This document shows, in pieces, positions 1 through 7,634 of a stretch of DNA of 12,387 bases. A program made the position numbers and the translations under genes. The DNA comes from an uncultured bacterium (GTDB lineage Bacteria > Cyanobacteriota > Vampirovibrionia > Gastranaerophilales > Gastranaerophilaceae), in contig USGC01000038.1 of NCBI GenBank assembly GCA_900554095.1, positions 1-12,387 of the forward strand, in the 5' to 3' direction. Each line of letters starts with the position of its first letter. The first letter of the stretch is position 1. The notes beneath the pieces are model-generated. The model was not told the origin of the DNA. It made no database searches and saw nothing but the letters and a program-made list of their open reading frames with translations.

Positions 1-2
1 CT

Positions 3-3000
3 AAAGTTTTAATAAGCTTATCAATTTTTGTTCTCTTGTATGGAGGATATTATTTGGGCGTACCTGCAATCCTTAATTCCAGCAACAGTACTGAGTTTTT
101 AAAATCCTATATCCAAAAAGAATACGGCTTTAATACTCAAATTGTTAATCCGCATATTAAAATGGGTTTTTTGCCTTCTGTGTGGGTTAAGTCTGACGCC
201 TTTAAAATCCTGAATTCAGACAGTACATCTGCGCTTGAATTAAAAAACGTTAATGCGAAAATCCGACTTTTGCCTTTGATTTTGAGCAAGGCTGAAATTA
301 CTCATTTTTCGGCCGACGATTTGAAGATTAATCTTATTTTTGATAAAAATTCACAGCTAAAACTTGGTCAGTATCCGCTTATTGGAATGTCGCAGCCTAA
401 AGTTAACATTCATCAGGCTGTTCTGAAAATCGGCGGCTACAATGTTAATCTCTTTGATGAATTAAAAAATAAAAATATTATTTTGAATGGCTCCTACTTT
501 ACTCTATTTGACTTTGTTGACAATAAAAGGATTAAATTTGCAACAGACGCTGAGCTTTTTGTAGGAGCTAAAACTTCTAAAATCAAGGCGGATGTTGACT
601 TAAAATTACCTTTAACCCACATTTCTGAAGATCAGGCTCACGTTTTTGGAACAATTGAGGATTTAAATTTAGGCGACTTTTCCAGCTATGTAGCGTCTTT
701 ATCAAAAGGCAGAATAAAAAGCATTGACGGCAGCTTAAACCTGGCTGTTTCGACTTCTGTAATGCCTGATAACCATAACAAAATTAATTCTAAAATAGTT
801 GTGGATAACTTGAGTATTATGCAAGAAGACATTGCCGCGTCTATTTACTGCAAAGACAAAATTACAATTCTTTCAGATTTGAGCCTTATCAAAAACGGTG
901 TAAAAATTAATGAGGCAAGTATTAAAACTCCCTGTATTGACGCATTTTTGAGAGGTAAAATCAGTCGTTTGAACACAAAGCTCCCAAATCTTGCAATTAC
1001 GGCAACCATCAACAAATCCAAGATAGAAAATATATTGCCCTTACTGCCCAAGGATCTTGACACCGGCGCAGATATAAACATTTATTTACTAAAAAAATAC
1101 GGATACTTCGGCGACATCATCGGTAATTTAGAAATTAAAGGCGACTTTAAAACGCCATCTGTGTACGGCAATATCCTTTCTGAAAACGGCTACTTAATTA
1201 AACCGCTTCCTAACAATACGCCTAAAGCAACCATTAAAATGAAGTTTAACGGCGATAAGCTCCGTCTTAACGCCCATGTCCCGGCATCGCAAACCCAAAC
1301 CGTTTGGGTTAAAGGTGATATCAATCTTTATGGCGGCAAAGAAGCTGATTTAAATATTACCAGTACTAAAAATGTTGATTTAGCCATTGCCCAAAGCGTT
1401 CTAAATCCTTTACACGAAATTCTTAAATTTGACCTGGGCCCGGTGCCAATTATGGACATAAAAGGCAAGGGGAATATTAATCTCCACGTTATCGGAACAC
1501 GAAAAAATCCGCACGGATGGGGCGAGTTTAACTTTGATGAAACAACTGCTTCATTTTTAGATATTCATAACCTGACACTCAAAAACGGCAAAGGTACACT
1601 TTCTTTTGATGATCAAAAAACTCATTTCATTACAGAAAAAGCTTCCTTAAACGGTAAACCGCTTACTGTCGACGGAACATGTACATTGCTTGGGGTTCTT
1701 GATTTCAAGGTTTCGTCAAATGAGCAGAATTCAGCGGATTTAATTAAAATTATAAACACATCCCCAATGCTTAAGGATATTCAAACAGTTCTTGCGCCTA
1801 TAAAATCTGCACACGGCAAAACTAATTTAAAACTTAATCTAACCGGCCAAGTCCGCGACATTCTTGATGTTGCGTTTAACAAAAATATATTCGCTAAAGG
1901 CCAAATCGAATTTATCTCAAACAATATTGAAATGAAATATTTACCTCTGCCTTTGAAAAATGTTACCGGTATTCTTAATTTTAACAACTTAGATGCTGAT
2001 TTTAATTTAACTTCAAGCCTGAATAACTCAGAAATAATTACAAGCGGCAAAATAAAAGATATGATTATGAATACAAAAGTCGTATCAAACAGATTTAACC
2101 TTGGTGATGCTGTAAAATTCACAGTTCCTGAAGGAAAGAAGGTTCCTTTTGCAAGCGATCTGTCCACAATTAATACAAGTTTTACGGCAAGTTACAAAGG
2201 ACCGATTGACAACATTGCATACGATGAAATCGCTCTTAAGGGTAAATTATATTCAAACAAAGGCAGCAAAAGTTCAATTATTGTTGATAACACAAGCTTT
2301 GAATTAAATAAATCTCATTTTAAACTTCCTTCTGTACGCGGAACATTTAAGAAAAATCCTTTTTATATTTCGGTTGATGCTTCAAAAATCTTCTCTGCTA
2401 ACAGAGATATCAACGGGCACTTTTCAATGAAAAACTTCAACTTAAGCGTTTTGGATGATTTAAAAAACCTTGATATATTTCCGGCAAGCTTCAACCCTGA
2501 TGATATAAAAGATTTGTCCGGAGTGATAAACCTTGATGCCAGAATCCGCCATAACAATATTAATTTCTTTACAAAGCTTGATGGAATTTCATTGACTTAT
2601 ACCCCTAAAAAGTTGAAAATTAAATTTAACAGCGGAAATCTTTTGGTCAGAAATGACGTCGTAAATCTTGGAAAAATCACCGGGTTTATGGGTGAAATGC
2701 CGATTTTTGCAGACGGAAAAGTTTCAGATATCTACAAAAACCCTGACATAAATATCTACATCAACGCTAAACCCACTCAAGAATTCTTCGACCAATTCTT
2801 TAACAACAAAGCAGTCTACCCTATTAAAATGAAAGGCGATATAATTTGCAGTTCCAGAATTTCAGGGACAAAAGACAGATTGAGTTCCAAAACAGATTTG
2901 AAAATCGAAGAAAATTCAAGTCTTTATTACATGGGGGCAACAATCGGCGATATTTCTAATCCTGTTAAAATTTATCTTGACAGCGTCAACACGCCATCAT

Positions 3001-4433
3001 GGATACGGGTTAACAATTTTAAATACGACAAGATTATAGCCTCTCAAAATAACAAAAACTTTTCTAACACACAGTTGACCTCGTCTGGAACTGTTGAATT
3101 CCTGCCAAATAACAACGTGAAATTCCACAACTTCCGCGTTAAGACACAAAACCCAACTGATGCAAAAATCTTTAACATAATTTTCAGAAAACCTCTGATG
3201 AAGCAAGGAATATTTACGTCAGACCTTTTGATAAACGGTACGGCTCTTGCTCCTAAAATTATCGGCAAACTCGATGTAACAAGTATTGATATGCCGTTTT
3301 TTGACGCAACTATCAAAGATGTTAATTTGGATTTCAAAAATGACAAAATCTATATTACAACCAAAGGAACAGTCCTTTCTAATAACTTGAACCTCACTGC
3401 TGTAATGAAAAATGACCTAACTCTGCCTTATGTGTTTGAAAATATTAAACTTAAACTCAAAGATTTAAATATCAACAATATTACAGACATGATACGCGAC
3501 TATGAATCCGACATGTACAGAAATAAAAGTGCAGCTTCAAATGCGCAAAATTTTGATTTATCACAAATAGTAATTAAAAAAGCCGAAGTCGAAGCCGATA
3601 CGGTTAAAGTCAAAAATGTTAGCGCAGAAAATTTTAAAGCGGAATTAAGCCTGAATGATAAGCTTGTTTTAGATATGAAAAAATTCAAGTTTAAACTCGC
3701 AGAAGGATTTGTAGATGGCTCTTTTAAATATGACTTTGTAACAAACAGGCTTAATCTTTTAATGCACATGAAAGATTCAAATGCACAAATAATTTCAGAA
3801 GCACTTTTCAATTTACAAAACCAAATTTTCGGTTCAATAACAGGAGACATTGCACTTCAATGCAGCGCAAAAACACCTGACAGTTGTACAAAAACCCTTT
3901 CAGGCGACGGATACTTCATAGTGGCAGACGGAAGAATGCCTAAGCTTGGCTCTTTAGAATATCTTTTGAAAGCCGGAAATCTTTTACGCGGAGGCATTAC
4001 AGGATTATCAATAAACAGTATCGTCGATTTGATTACACCTTTGAAAACAGGTGAGTTTGAAAGTATTAGCGGAAACCTCCATATATCTGACGGCATTGTA
4101 CAAAATGTTAATATTTATTCAAACGGAAAAGATTTAAATATGTACTTAAAAGGTTCTTATAACATTTCAAACGCGCTTGCAGATATGACGGTTTTCGGAA
4201 CACTGTCAAACAACCTTACAAGCGTATTCGGCAAGGTTAAGAATGCGTCTTTAAACAGCCTTTTAAATACAATTCCGTTTATGAATAAAAATGAATTAAA
4301 TCCGATCACAATGGCTGAAATTAACAAAATTCCGAATATTGACACGCAAAATATTTACAGAATATTCACAGCAGAAATTTTCGGCGATATTAACGGCAGC
4401 AATTATGTGAGAAGTTTTAAATGGATAAAGTAA
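3..4433 (+). CDS. AsmA/TamB-like large envelope protein (5' partial)
   Basis: The frame is open from base 3 with no in-frame ATG near the edge, and the first ~20 codons (KVLISLSIFVLLYGGYYLGV) form a hydrophobic N-terminal anchor, so the true start lies just upstream of the window. About 1476 codons are visible. The rest is a long run of short beta-strand-like segments with many DL, NI and G-rich turns, the pattern of AsmA/YhdP/TamB proteins. The C-terminal part, about bases 3890-4230, has the AsmA-like layout: GDGYFIVADGRMPKLGSLEYL, then EFESISGNLHISDGIVQNVNI, then a strand-rich tail. Family members are anchored in the inner membrane, span the periplasm and are implicated in phospholipid transport to the outer membrane. 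That role here is inference from family. It implies a diderm cell. The gene converges on the prepilin downstream with a 7-bp gap and no obvious terminator. AsmA-superfamily membership is likely; the exact subfamily is uncertain. Confidence 0.8.
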   Translation, partial: KVLISLSIFVLLYGGYYLGVPAILNSSNSTEFLKSYIQKEYGFNTQIVNPHIKMGFLPSVWVKSDAFKILNSDSTSALELKNVNAKIRLLPLILSKAEITHFSADDLKINLIFDKNSQLKLGQYPLIGMSQPKVNIHQAVLKIGGYNVNLFDELKNKNIILNGSYFTLFDFVDNKRIKFATDAELFVGAKTSKIKADVDLKLPLTHISEDQAHVFGTIEDLNLGDFSSYVASLSKGRIKSIDGSLNLAVSTSVMPDNHNKINSKIVVDNLSIMQEDIAASIYCKDKITILSDLSLIKNGVKINEASIKTPCIDAFLRGKISRLNTKLPNLAITATINKSKIENILPLLPKDLDTGADINIYLLKKYGYFGDIIGNLEIKGDFKTPSVYGNILSENGYLIKPLPNNTPKATIKMKFNGDKLRLNAHVPASQTQTVWVKGDINLYGGKEADLNITSTKNVDLAIAQSVLNPLHEILKFDLGPVPIMDIKGKGNINLHVIGTRKNPHGWGEFNFDETTASFLDIHNLTLKNGKGTLSFDDQKTHFITEKASLNGKPLTVDGTCTLLGVLDFKVSSNEQNSADLIKIINTSPMLKDIQTVLAPIKSAHGKTNLKLNLTGQVRDILDVAFNKNIFAKGQIEFISNNIEMKYLPLPLKNVTGILNFNNLDADFNLTSSLNNSEIITSGKIKDMIMNTKVVSNRFNLGDAVKFTVPEGKKVPFASDLSTINTSFTASYKGPIDNIAYDEIALKGKLYSNKGSKSSIIVDNTSFELNKSHFKLPSVRGTFKKNPFYISVDASKIFSANRDINGHFSMKNFNLSVLDDLKNLDIFPASFNPDDIKDLSGVINLDARIRHNNINFFTKLDGISLTYTPKKLKIKFNSGNLLVRNDVVNLGKITGFMGEMPIFADGKVSDIYKNPDINIYINAKPTQEFFDQFFNNKAVYPIKMKGDIICSSRISGTKDRLSSKTDLKIEENSSLYYMGATIGDISNPVKIYLDSVNTPSWIRVNNFKYDKIIASQNNKNFSNTQLTSSGTVEFLPNNNVKFHNFRVKTQNPTDAKIFNIIFRKPLMKQGIFTSDLLINGTALAPKIIGKLDVTSIDMPFFDATIKDVNLDFKNDKIYITTKGTVLSNNLNLTAVMKNDLTLPYVFENIKLKLKDLNINNITDMIRDYESDMYRNKSAASNAQNFDLSQIVIKKAEVEADTVKVKNVSAENFKAELSLNDKLVLDMKKFKFKLAEGFVDGSFKYDFVTNRLNLLMHMKDSNAQIISEALFNLQNQIFGSITGDIALQCSAKTPDSCTKTLSGDGYFIVADGRMPKLGSLEYLLKAGNLLRGGITGLSINSIVDLITPLKTGEFESISGNLHISDGIVQNVNIYSNGKDLNMYLKGSYNISNALADMTVFGTLSNNLTSVFGKVKNASLNSLLNTIPFMNKNELNPITMAEINKIPNIDTQNIYRIFTAEIFGDINGSNYVRSFKWIK

Positions 4434-4440
4434 GCAAATT

Positions 4441-5109
4441 TTACCAAGGATAATCGTCAGAAATTTTCCAGCCGTTTCGCATAAGCATCGTTGCACACAT
4501 GTCTCTTGTGTCATTACTACAGCTGGCTTTTACAACATCATCCTCTCTGTTATACCCGTATGGCAAAACACCTTTGCCAAGATTGTTGTCTACTTTTTCA
4601 AAAACAAAAACATCTTTACCGCCTTCATTTGGATTTTTCGGCCCGTTTATATCAACGATTATAGTCTCATTAGACCTTAACTGCGAAGTATCTGATGTAT
4701 TTGTTGTCGCAGTCATAAAAATTATTACCATCCCATCGGGCATAATTACAGTTGTACGAGCAGCAGGTGATACAACGGCGGTATTATAATGCTTCCAAGG
4801 ATTTGCACTTTTATAACCACAGGAATTGTAGGTTTTGCATATTTTTATTGGCTTTAGATATGGTCCCCAGTATTGGTTGTAATATTCTAAAGCGCCCATA
4901 TCCTGACCTTTTGCCCAATACCGGCTGTCGCCGTTGTCTAATTCTGAACGTTTTAAGGCTTGGTTTAACGTTGAATATACTTTTTGGACTGCTGTTATTG
5001 TTGATTGCTTTTCGTACTTGTTTATTAATGACGGCAGCGTCAGAGCTGCGACAATGCCTATTATGCCAACGGTTATTAAAACCTCTGCTAAAGTAAATCC
5101 TTTTTTCAT
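4441..5109 (-). CDS. Prepilin-like protein 1 (type IV pilin/pseudopilin N-terminal signal)
   Basis: A 222-aa protein with a short leader MKKG followed by FTLAEVLITVGIIGIVAALTL. This is a textbook prepilin-peptidase site (cleavage after G4, mature N-methyl-Phe, Glu at +5) and a single N-terminal helix that acts as membrane anchor and assembly interface. The globular part has paired cysteines (C91/C97 and C197/C205), a VDINGPKNPNEGGKDVF segment (residues 152-168) typical of pseudopilin-like C-terminal domains, and the ending SDDYPW. The ATG at 5109 is chosen because GAGG lies 5 bases upstream and the leader is a normal length. The frame stays open to a TTG at 5169, but that adds a polar leader without clear signal. 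It is paralogous to the prepilin at 11664-12371 through most of its length. It probably forms part of a pilus or type II secretion-like filament; the partner machinery is not in the window. Confidence 0.85.
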   Translation of the reverse strand: MKKGFTLAEVLITVGIIGIVAALTLPSLINKYEKQSTITAVQKVYSTLNQALKRSELDNGDSRYWAKGQDMGALEYYNQYWGPYLKPIKICKTYNSCGYKSANPWKHYNTAVVSPAARTTVIMPDGMVIIFMTATTNTSDTSQLRSNETIIVDINGPKNPNEGGKDVFVFEKVDNNLGKGVLPYGYNREDDVVKASCSNDTRDMCATMLMRNGWKISDDYPW

Positions 5110-5113
5110 GTTA

Positions 5114-5118
5114 ACCTC
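5114..5118 (-). promoter_or_regulatory. Ribosome binding site deciding the prepilin 1 start
   Basis: Minus-strand GAGGT, with TTAAC after the GAGG leading into the ATG at 5109. It supports the internal ATG over the TTG at 5169 and gives the prepilin its own translation start, independent of the leader ORF upstream. Confidence 0.65.
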
Positions 5119-5174
5119 ACATTTGCCAAATTTATTATTCATAATAACATTATTTTGGTCAGTTTGCAAGTGGG

Positions 5175-5240
5175 TTAATTTTTTACCTCTAAGCGATATA
5201 TTCTCGCGAGCCCCCCCCCCAAGGATTGTCGTCTATTCAT
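5175..5240 (-). CDS. Short leader ORF (21 aa) with a poly-G tract, upstream of prepilin 1
   Basis: A tiny ORF, MNRRQSLGGGLARIYRLEVKN. It has the best translation signal in this gap: AAGGAGG eight bases before the ATG, and a strong promoter about 45 bases further up. Codons 7-10 lie in a run of ten G. As sequenced it stops at 5175, 66 bases before the prepilin start. With 9 G it would stop after 16 codons. With 11 or 8 G the frame runs without a stop into the prepilin, adding 44 or 43 residues in front of MKKGFTLAEV. It may be a translated leader peptide, a phase-variable 5' extension, the 5' end of a gene broken by a homopolymer sequencing error, or noise over an untranslated leader. No homologue is recognised. 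Confidence 0.35.
   Translation of the reverse strand: MNRRQSLGGGLARIYRLEVKN
5211..5220 (-). repeat. Homopolymer G10 tract (C10 on the plus strand)
   Basis: Ten consecutive G on the coding strand, the only such run in an AT-rich window, followed directly by the palindrome CTCGCGAG (5203-5210). Its position inside the leader ORF and its in-frame relation to the prepilin make it a candidate slippage site. An assembly or basecalling error is the main alternative. Confidence 0.85.
5219..5233 (-). pseudogene. Possible relic of a prepilin 3' end (DDNPW)
   Basis: The minus strand here reads GACGACAATCCTTGG, which matches 13 of 15 bases of GACGATTATCCTTGG, the last codons (DDYPW) of both prepilin genes at 4444-4458 and 11667-11681. 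Translated in the matching frame it gives D-D-N-P-W, then runs into the poly-G and reaches a stop 9 codons later. No further prepilin similarity was found upstream of it. It could be the scar of a deleted prepilin paralogue or of recombination between paralogues. It could also be chance, because it is short. Confidence 0.3.
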
Positions 5241-5248
5241 GCCTTTTG

Positions 5249-5255
5249 CCTCCTT
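5249..5255 (-). promoter_or_regulatory. Consensus Shine-Dalgarno AAGGAGG of the leader ORF
   Basis: Minus-strand AAGGAGG, 8 bases from the ATG at 5240. It is a near-perfect anti-16S match and the strongest ribosome binding site near either prepilin, which argues that something is translated from 5240. Confidence 0.6.
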
Positions 5256-5278
5256 TTTAACTTATTAACTTTTTAACT
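5253..5278 (-). repeat. Two direct copies of AGTTAAAAAG in the prepilin 1 leader
   Basis: Minus-strand AGTTAAAAAG occurs at 5278-5269 and 5262-5253, 16 bases start to start, between the -10 box and the start codon at 5240; the second copy overlaps the Shine-Dalgarno. It could be a regulator or RNA-binding site, or simply a low-complexity AT-rich leader. Confidence 0.4.
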
Positions 5279-5284
5279 ATTATT

Positions 5285-5312
5285 ATTATACCTTATTTTG
5301 AAAAAATTTCAA
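5285..5312 (-). promoter_or_regulatory. Sigma70-type promoter for the prepilin 1 transcript
   Basis: Minus-strand TTGAAA (5312-5307), a 16-base spacer, and a perfect TATAAT (5290-5285). Transcription would start near 5278, giving a leader of about 38 bases to the short ORF and about 170 to the prepilin. The -35 box is also one arm of a perfect inverted repeat, TTGAAA-TTT-TTTCAA (5312-5298). The position just after yidD separates the prepilin from the flagellar operon transcriptionally. Confidence 0.6.
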
Positions 5313-5330
5313 GCTCTCTGCCGGGAGCTA
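5301..5330 (-). terminator. Possible weak rho-independent terminator after yidD
   Basis: On the minus strand AGCTC and GAGCT (5329-5325 and 5316-5312) can pair around an 8-base loop, overlapping the yidD stop codon. A run of six T (5306-5301) follows about five bases later. The stem is short and the T-run is offset, so termination would be partial. It sits exactly at the end of the flagellar block and overlaps the next promoter. Confidence 0.35.
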
Positions 5331-5534
5331 TTTCAAGGGGTCATAACCGCCCTCATGCCAGGGATGGCAGCGGCAAATACGCTTAATTCCAAGCCAGCCG
5401 CCCTTTATAACCCCGTATTTTTCTATTGCTTGACGAGTGTATTCCGAACACGTCGGAGTAAACCGGCAAGACGGCGGTGTGTATTTTGATATTTTTTGGT
5501 AAATCCCTATTAAAAACAATATAATCTTTTTCAT
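5328..5534 (-). CDS. yidD: YidD, membrane protein insertion efficiency factor
   Basis: A 68-aa protein with the complete YidD signature: an N-terminal hydrophobic/amphipathic segment (residues 1-17, YQKIS at 12-16), PPSCRFTPTCSEY (20-32), AIEKYG (36-41), then KRICRCHPW and GGYDPLK at the end, with cysteines at 23, 29, 54 and 56. Family members lie on the inner face of the cytoplasmic membrane and assist insertion by YidC; the length is normal. The gene starts 9 bases after the flhA stop, and its likely ribosome binding site (AAGG) overlaps that stop codon, so it is the last gene of the flagellar operon. This differs from the usual rpmH-rnpA-yidD-yidC order and suggests either relocation or a second copy. 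Whether it serves FlhA or general insertion cannot be told from the sequence. Confidence 0.9.
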   Translation of the reverse strand: MKKIILFLIGIYQKISKYTPPSCRFTPTCSEYTRQAIEKYGVIKGGWLGIKRICRCHPWHEGGYDPLK

Positions 5535-5543
5535 TTCAAAGCC

Positions 5544-7634
5544 TTACTGTGCGTAACTTTCACCAATAGTATCGACCGCTTCAACTTTAATATCTGTTAT
5601 AAGTTCAGAATACGAAATTACAACAATTGTCGGAATGTGCCGCTCTAAAAGCTGATATAACGGGAGTCTTATACGAGGCGAACAAAGTATGACCGGATTT
5701 CTGCCGCACGCCTGGTTTGCACGCATTAAGGTAGATGCCGTTGTTTCAATAAGTTCCTGTACCTGCATAGGGTTCAGCAGAAACATTGTTCCAAGCTCTG
5801 TCCTTTGGCAGCTATCGTCCAGAATTTTTTCCCACTCAGGCGATAGCGTAAGCGCATATAAAACTTTATCATCTTCAACATTTGACAAGCAAATCTGACG
5901 TCCAAGCGCTGCCCGCAATCGTTCTGACAATATATCCGGTTCTTTTGAAAACCTTGCATAATCACAAAGCCTTTCAAATACAAATATAATATCTTTTATT
6001 GAAACCTTTTCTCGTATCAAGTTAACAAAGATTTTACGCAAATCACTTGTTGAAATAATTGTTGGCACAAGGTCGTTAACAAGCGTCGGGTCTTGTGAGC
6101 GGACAAGTTCCATAAGTTTAAGCACGTCGGTTTTCGTCATAACTTCATCAACGTGTTTTCTCACGCATTCCTGCAAGTGCGTAACGATAACATCAGTTGA
6201 ATCAAACGCTGTAACAGAACGCGCTGATTTTGCATCATCCGGAGTAATCCAGTATGCTTGTGTTTGATAAGTCGGATCAATACCGATTATAGCATCTTGC
6301 GGTACCTCTTTTTTCACAGAATCCCACTGATCTGCTATTACCATTAAGCGCCCTGGGTATACATAACCTGTATCAACCGTGTTGCCACGAATTTGTATCA
6401 TGTATTCGTTTGCATCCAAAGCCGATGAATCCATAATTCTTATGTTTGGCAGAATATAGCCAAGTTCATCCGTAACTCTTTGACGAAGTGCTGCAATTTT
6501 AGCAAGCAACTGACCTTCCTGATCAGGATCGGCAATTACAAGCAGATTTGAGCCGACTTGCAAGCTTAAAATATCAACCCCCAAGCGTTCATACATACGG
6601 TTCGGATTAACTAAATCCTGCATATTCTGACGGACGTTTTCCAACTGCCCAAGCTGAGACTGCACATCAGCGTTAATAAGAGTTGAAAAGCCTGTAATAC
6701 CAAGGCCGATAGCAAAAAGAAAAAACGGCCAGAACGGAAGTCCCGTAAACAATGGCCCCGTAATCGCCAAAAGCATCAAAAATGCCGCTGCCAAAAATAA
6801 TGCATTCGGTTTGCTTTTAATTTGTGCTGTAACATCTGTACCTAATGAATTTGCAGCAGAAGAACGCGTCATAAATACACCTGCCGCAATTGACATTAAA
6901 AGTGAAGGCAATTGAGACGCCAAACCGTCGCCAATGGTTAAGATTGTATATTTAGAAACCGCATCTGCTATCGGCATCTGGTTCATAATACATCCGACGC
7001 ACAAGCCGCCTATGATATTGATAAGCACAATAATTATACCGGCAATTGTATCACCTTTTACAAACTTCATAGCACCGTCCATTGAACCGAAAAGATTTGA
7101 TTCTCTTTGCAAATCTTCACGTTTTTGGGTGGCTTCTTCCGGTGATATTAACCCGGCGTTAAAATCTGCGTCAATTGTCATTTGTTTACCAGGCATTGCA
7201 TCCAATGCAAAACGTGCTGCAACTTCAGCAATACGTTCAGCACCCTTGGTAATTACCATAAACTGTACAACAGTGATAATTAAAAAGATTACGCCGCCGA
7301 CAACCATATTCCCGCCGGTTACGAATGTTCCGAATGCGTGAATTACTTCTCCGGCTTCACCTTTTGACAAAATAAGCCTTGTTGAAGCAATAGAAAGTAC
7401 AAGCCGAAACATGGTTCCAATAAGAATAATTGAAGGAAATGACGCAAGTTCAAGCGTCTTTTTAACATACAAAGAAATCATCAGCAGCACAACACCAAGT
7501 GTTATGTTTAAACAAATCGAAACGTTTACAATCCAATTGGGAAGTTCGCATAACAAAAGGACAATTAACAGTAGTACAAATATTGCTACTGCTACTTCTG
7601 ATAAAGAATTTGAAGCTCCTTGACCTTGTGCCAT
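5544..7634 (-). CDS. flhA: FlhA, flagellar type III export gate protein
   Basis: A 696-aa protein of normal family length. Residues ~14-130 and ~195-320 are hydrophobic multi-pass membrane blocks. Between them is the FHIPEP-family cytoplasmic loop: RFALDAMPGKQMTIDADFNAG at 141-161, then EDLQRESNLFGSMDGAMKFVKGD (173-195), including the conserved Asp-rich stretch linked to proton-driven export. The cytoplasmic domain (~330-696) has the expected LGVDILSLQVG, YILPNIRIMD and NPVILCSPRIRLPLYQLLER blocks and ends with VVISYSELITDIKVEAVDTIGE. FlhA forms a nonameric ring that receives substrate-chaperone complexes. The ATG shares its A with the fliH TAA (TAATG), implying translational coupling; an AAGGAGG (7651-7657) lies rather far upstream, 16 bases. 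flhB is not nearby. Flagellar FlhA is preferred over an injectisome SctV because every other neighbour is flagellar. Confidence 0.96.
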   Translation of the reverse strand: MAQGQGASNSLSEVAVAIFVLLLIVLLLCELPNWIVNVSICLNITLGVVLLMISLYVKKTLELASFPSIILIGTMFRLVLSIASTRLILSKGEAGEVIHAFGTFVTGGNMVVGGVIFLIITVVQFMVITKGAERIAEVAARFALDAMPGKQMTIDADFNAGLISPEEATQKREDLQRESNLFGSMDGAMKFVKGDTIAGIIIVLINIIGGLCVGCIMNQMPIADAVSKYTILTIGDGLASQLPSLLMSIAAGVFMTRSSAANSLGTDVTAQIKSKPNALFLAAAFLMLLAITGPLFTGLPFWPFFLFAIGLGITGFSTLINADVQSQLGQLENVRQNMQDLVNPNRMYERLGVDILSLQVGSNLLVIADPDQEGQLLAKIAALRQRVTDELGYILPNIRIMDSSALDANEYMIQIRGNTVDTGYVYPGRLMVIADQWDSVKKEVPQDAIIGIDPTYQTQAYWITPDDAKSARSVTAFDSTDVIVTHLQECVRKHVDEVMTKTDVLKLMELVRSQDPTLVNDLVPTIISTSDLRKIFVNLIREKVSIKDIIFVFERLCDYARFSKEPDILSERLRAALGRQICLSNVEDDKVLYALTLSPEWEKILDDSCQRTELGTMFLLNPMQVQELIETTASTLMRANQACGRNPVILCSPRIRLPLYQLLERHIPTIVVISYSELITDIKVEAVDTIGESYAQ

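Noticed and set aside
36..38. TTG at 36 as the start of the AsmA-like gene
   Set aside because: The frame is open upstream and the preceding codons encode the first half of the hydrophobic anchor, so the TTG is internal and the gene is partial.
5110..5169. Prepilin 1 starting at the TTG at 5169
   Set aside because: It would add 20 polar residues ahead of the leader, while the ATG at 5109 has a good GAGG site and a standard MKKG leader.
4499..5260. Plus-strand open frames opposite prepilin 1
   Set aside because: They are antisense shadows: the minus strand carries a clear prepilin with motif and ribosome binding site, and the plus-strand translations show no recognisable family.
5544..7634. 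FlhA as an injectisome export gate (SctV)
   Set aside because: FliE, FliF with a FliG-binding tail and FliH are flagellar and no secretin or needle genes are nearby.
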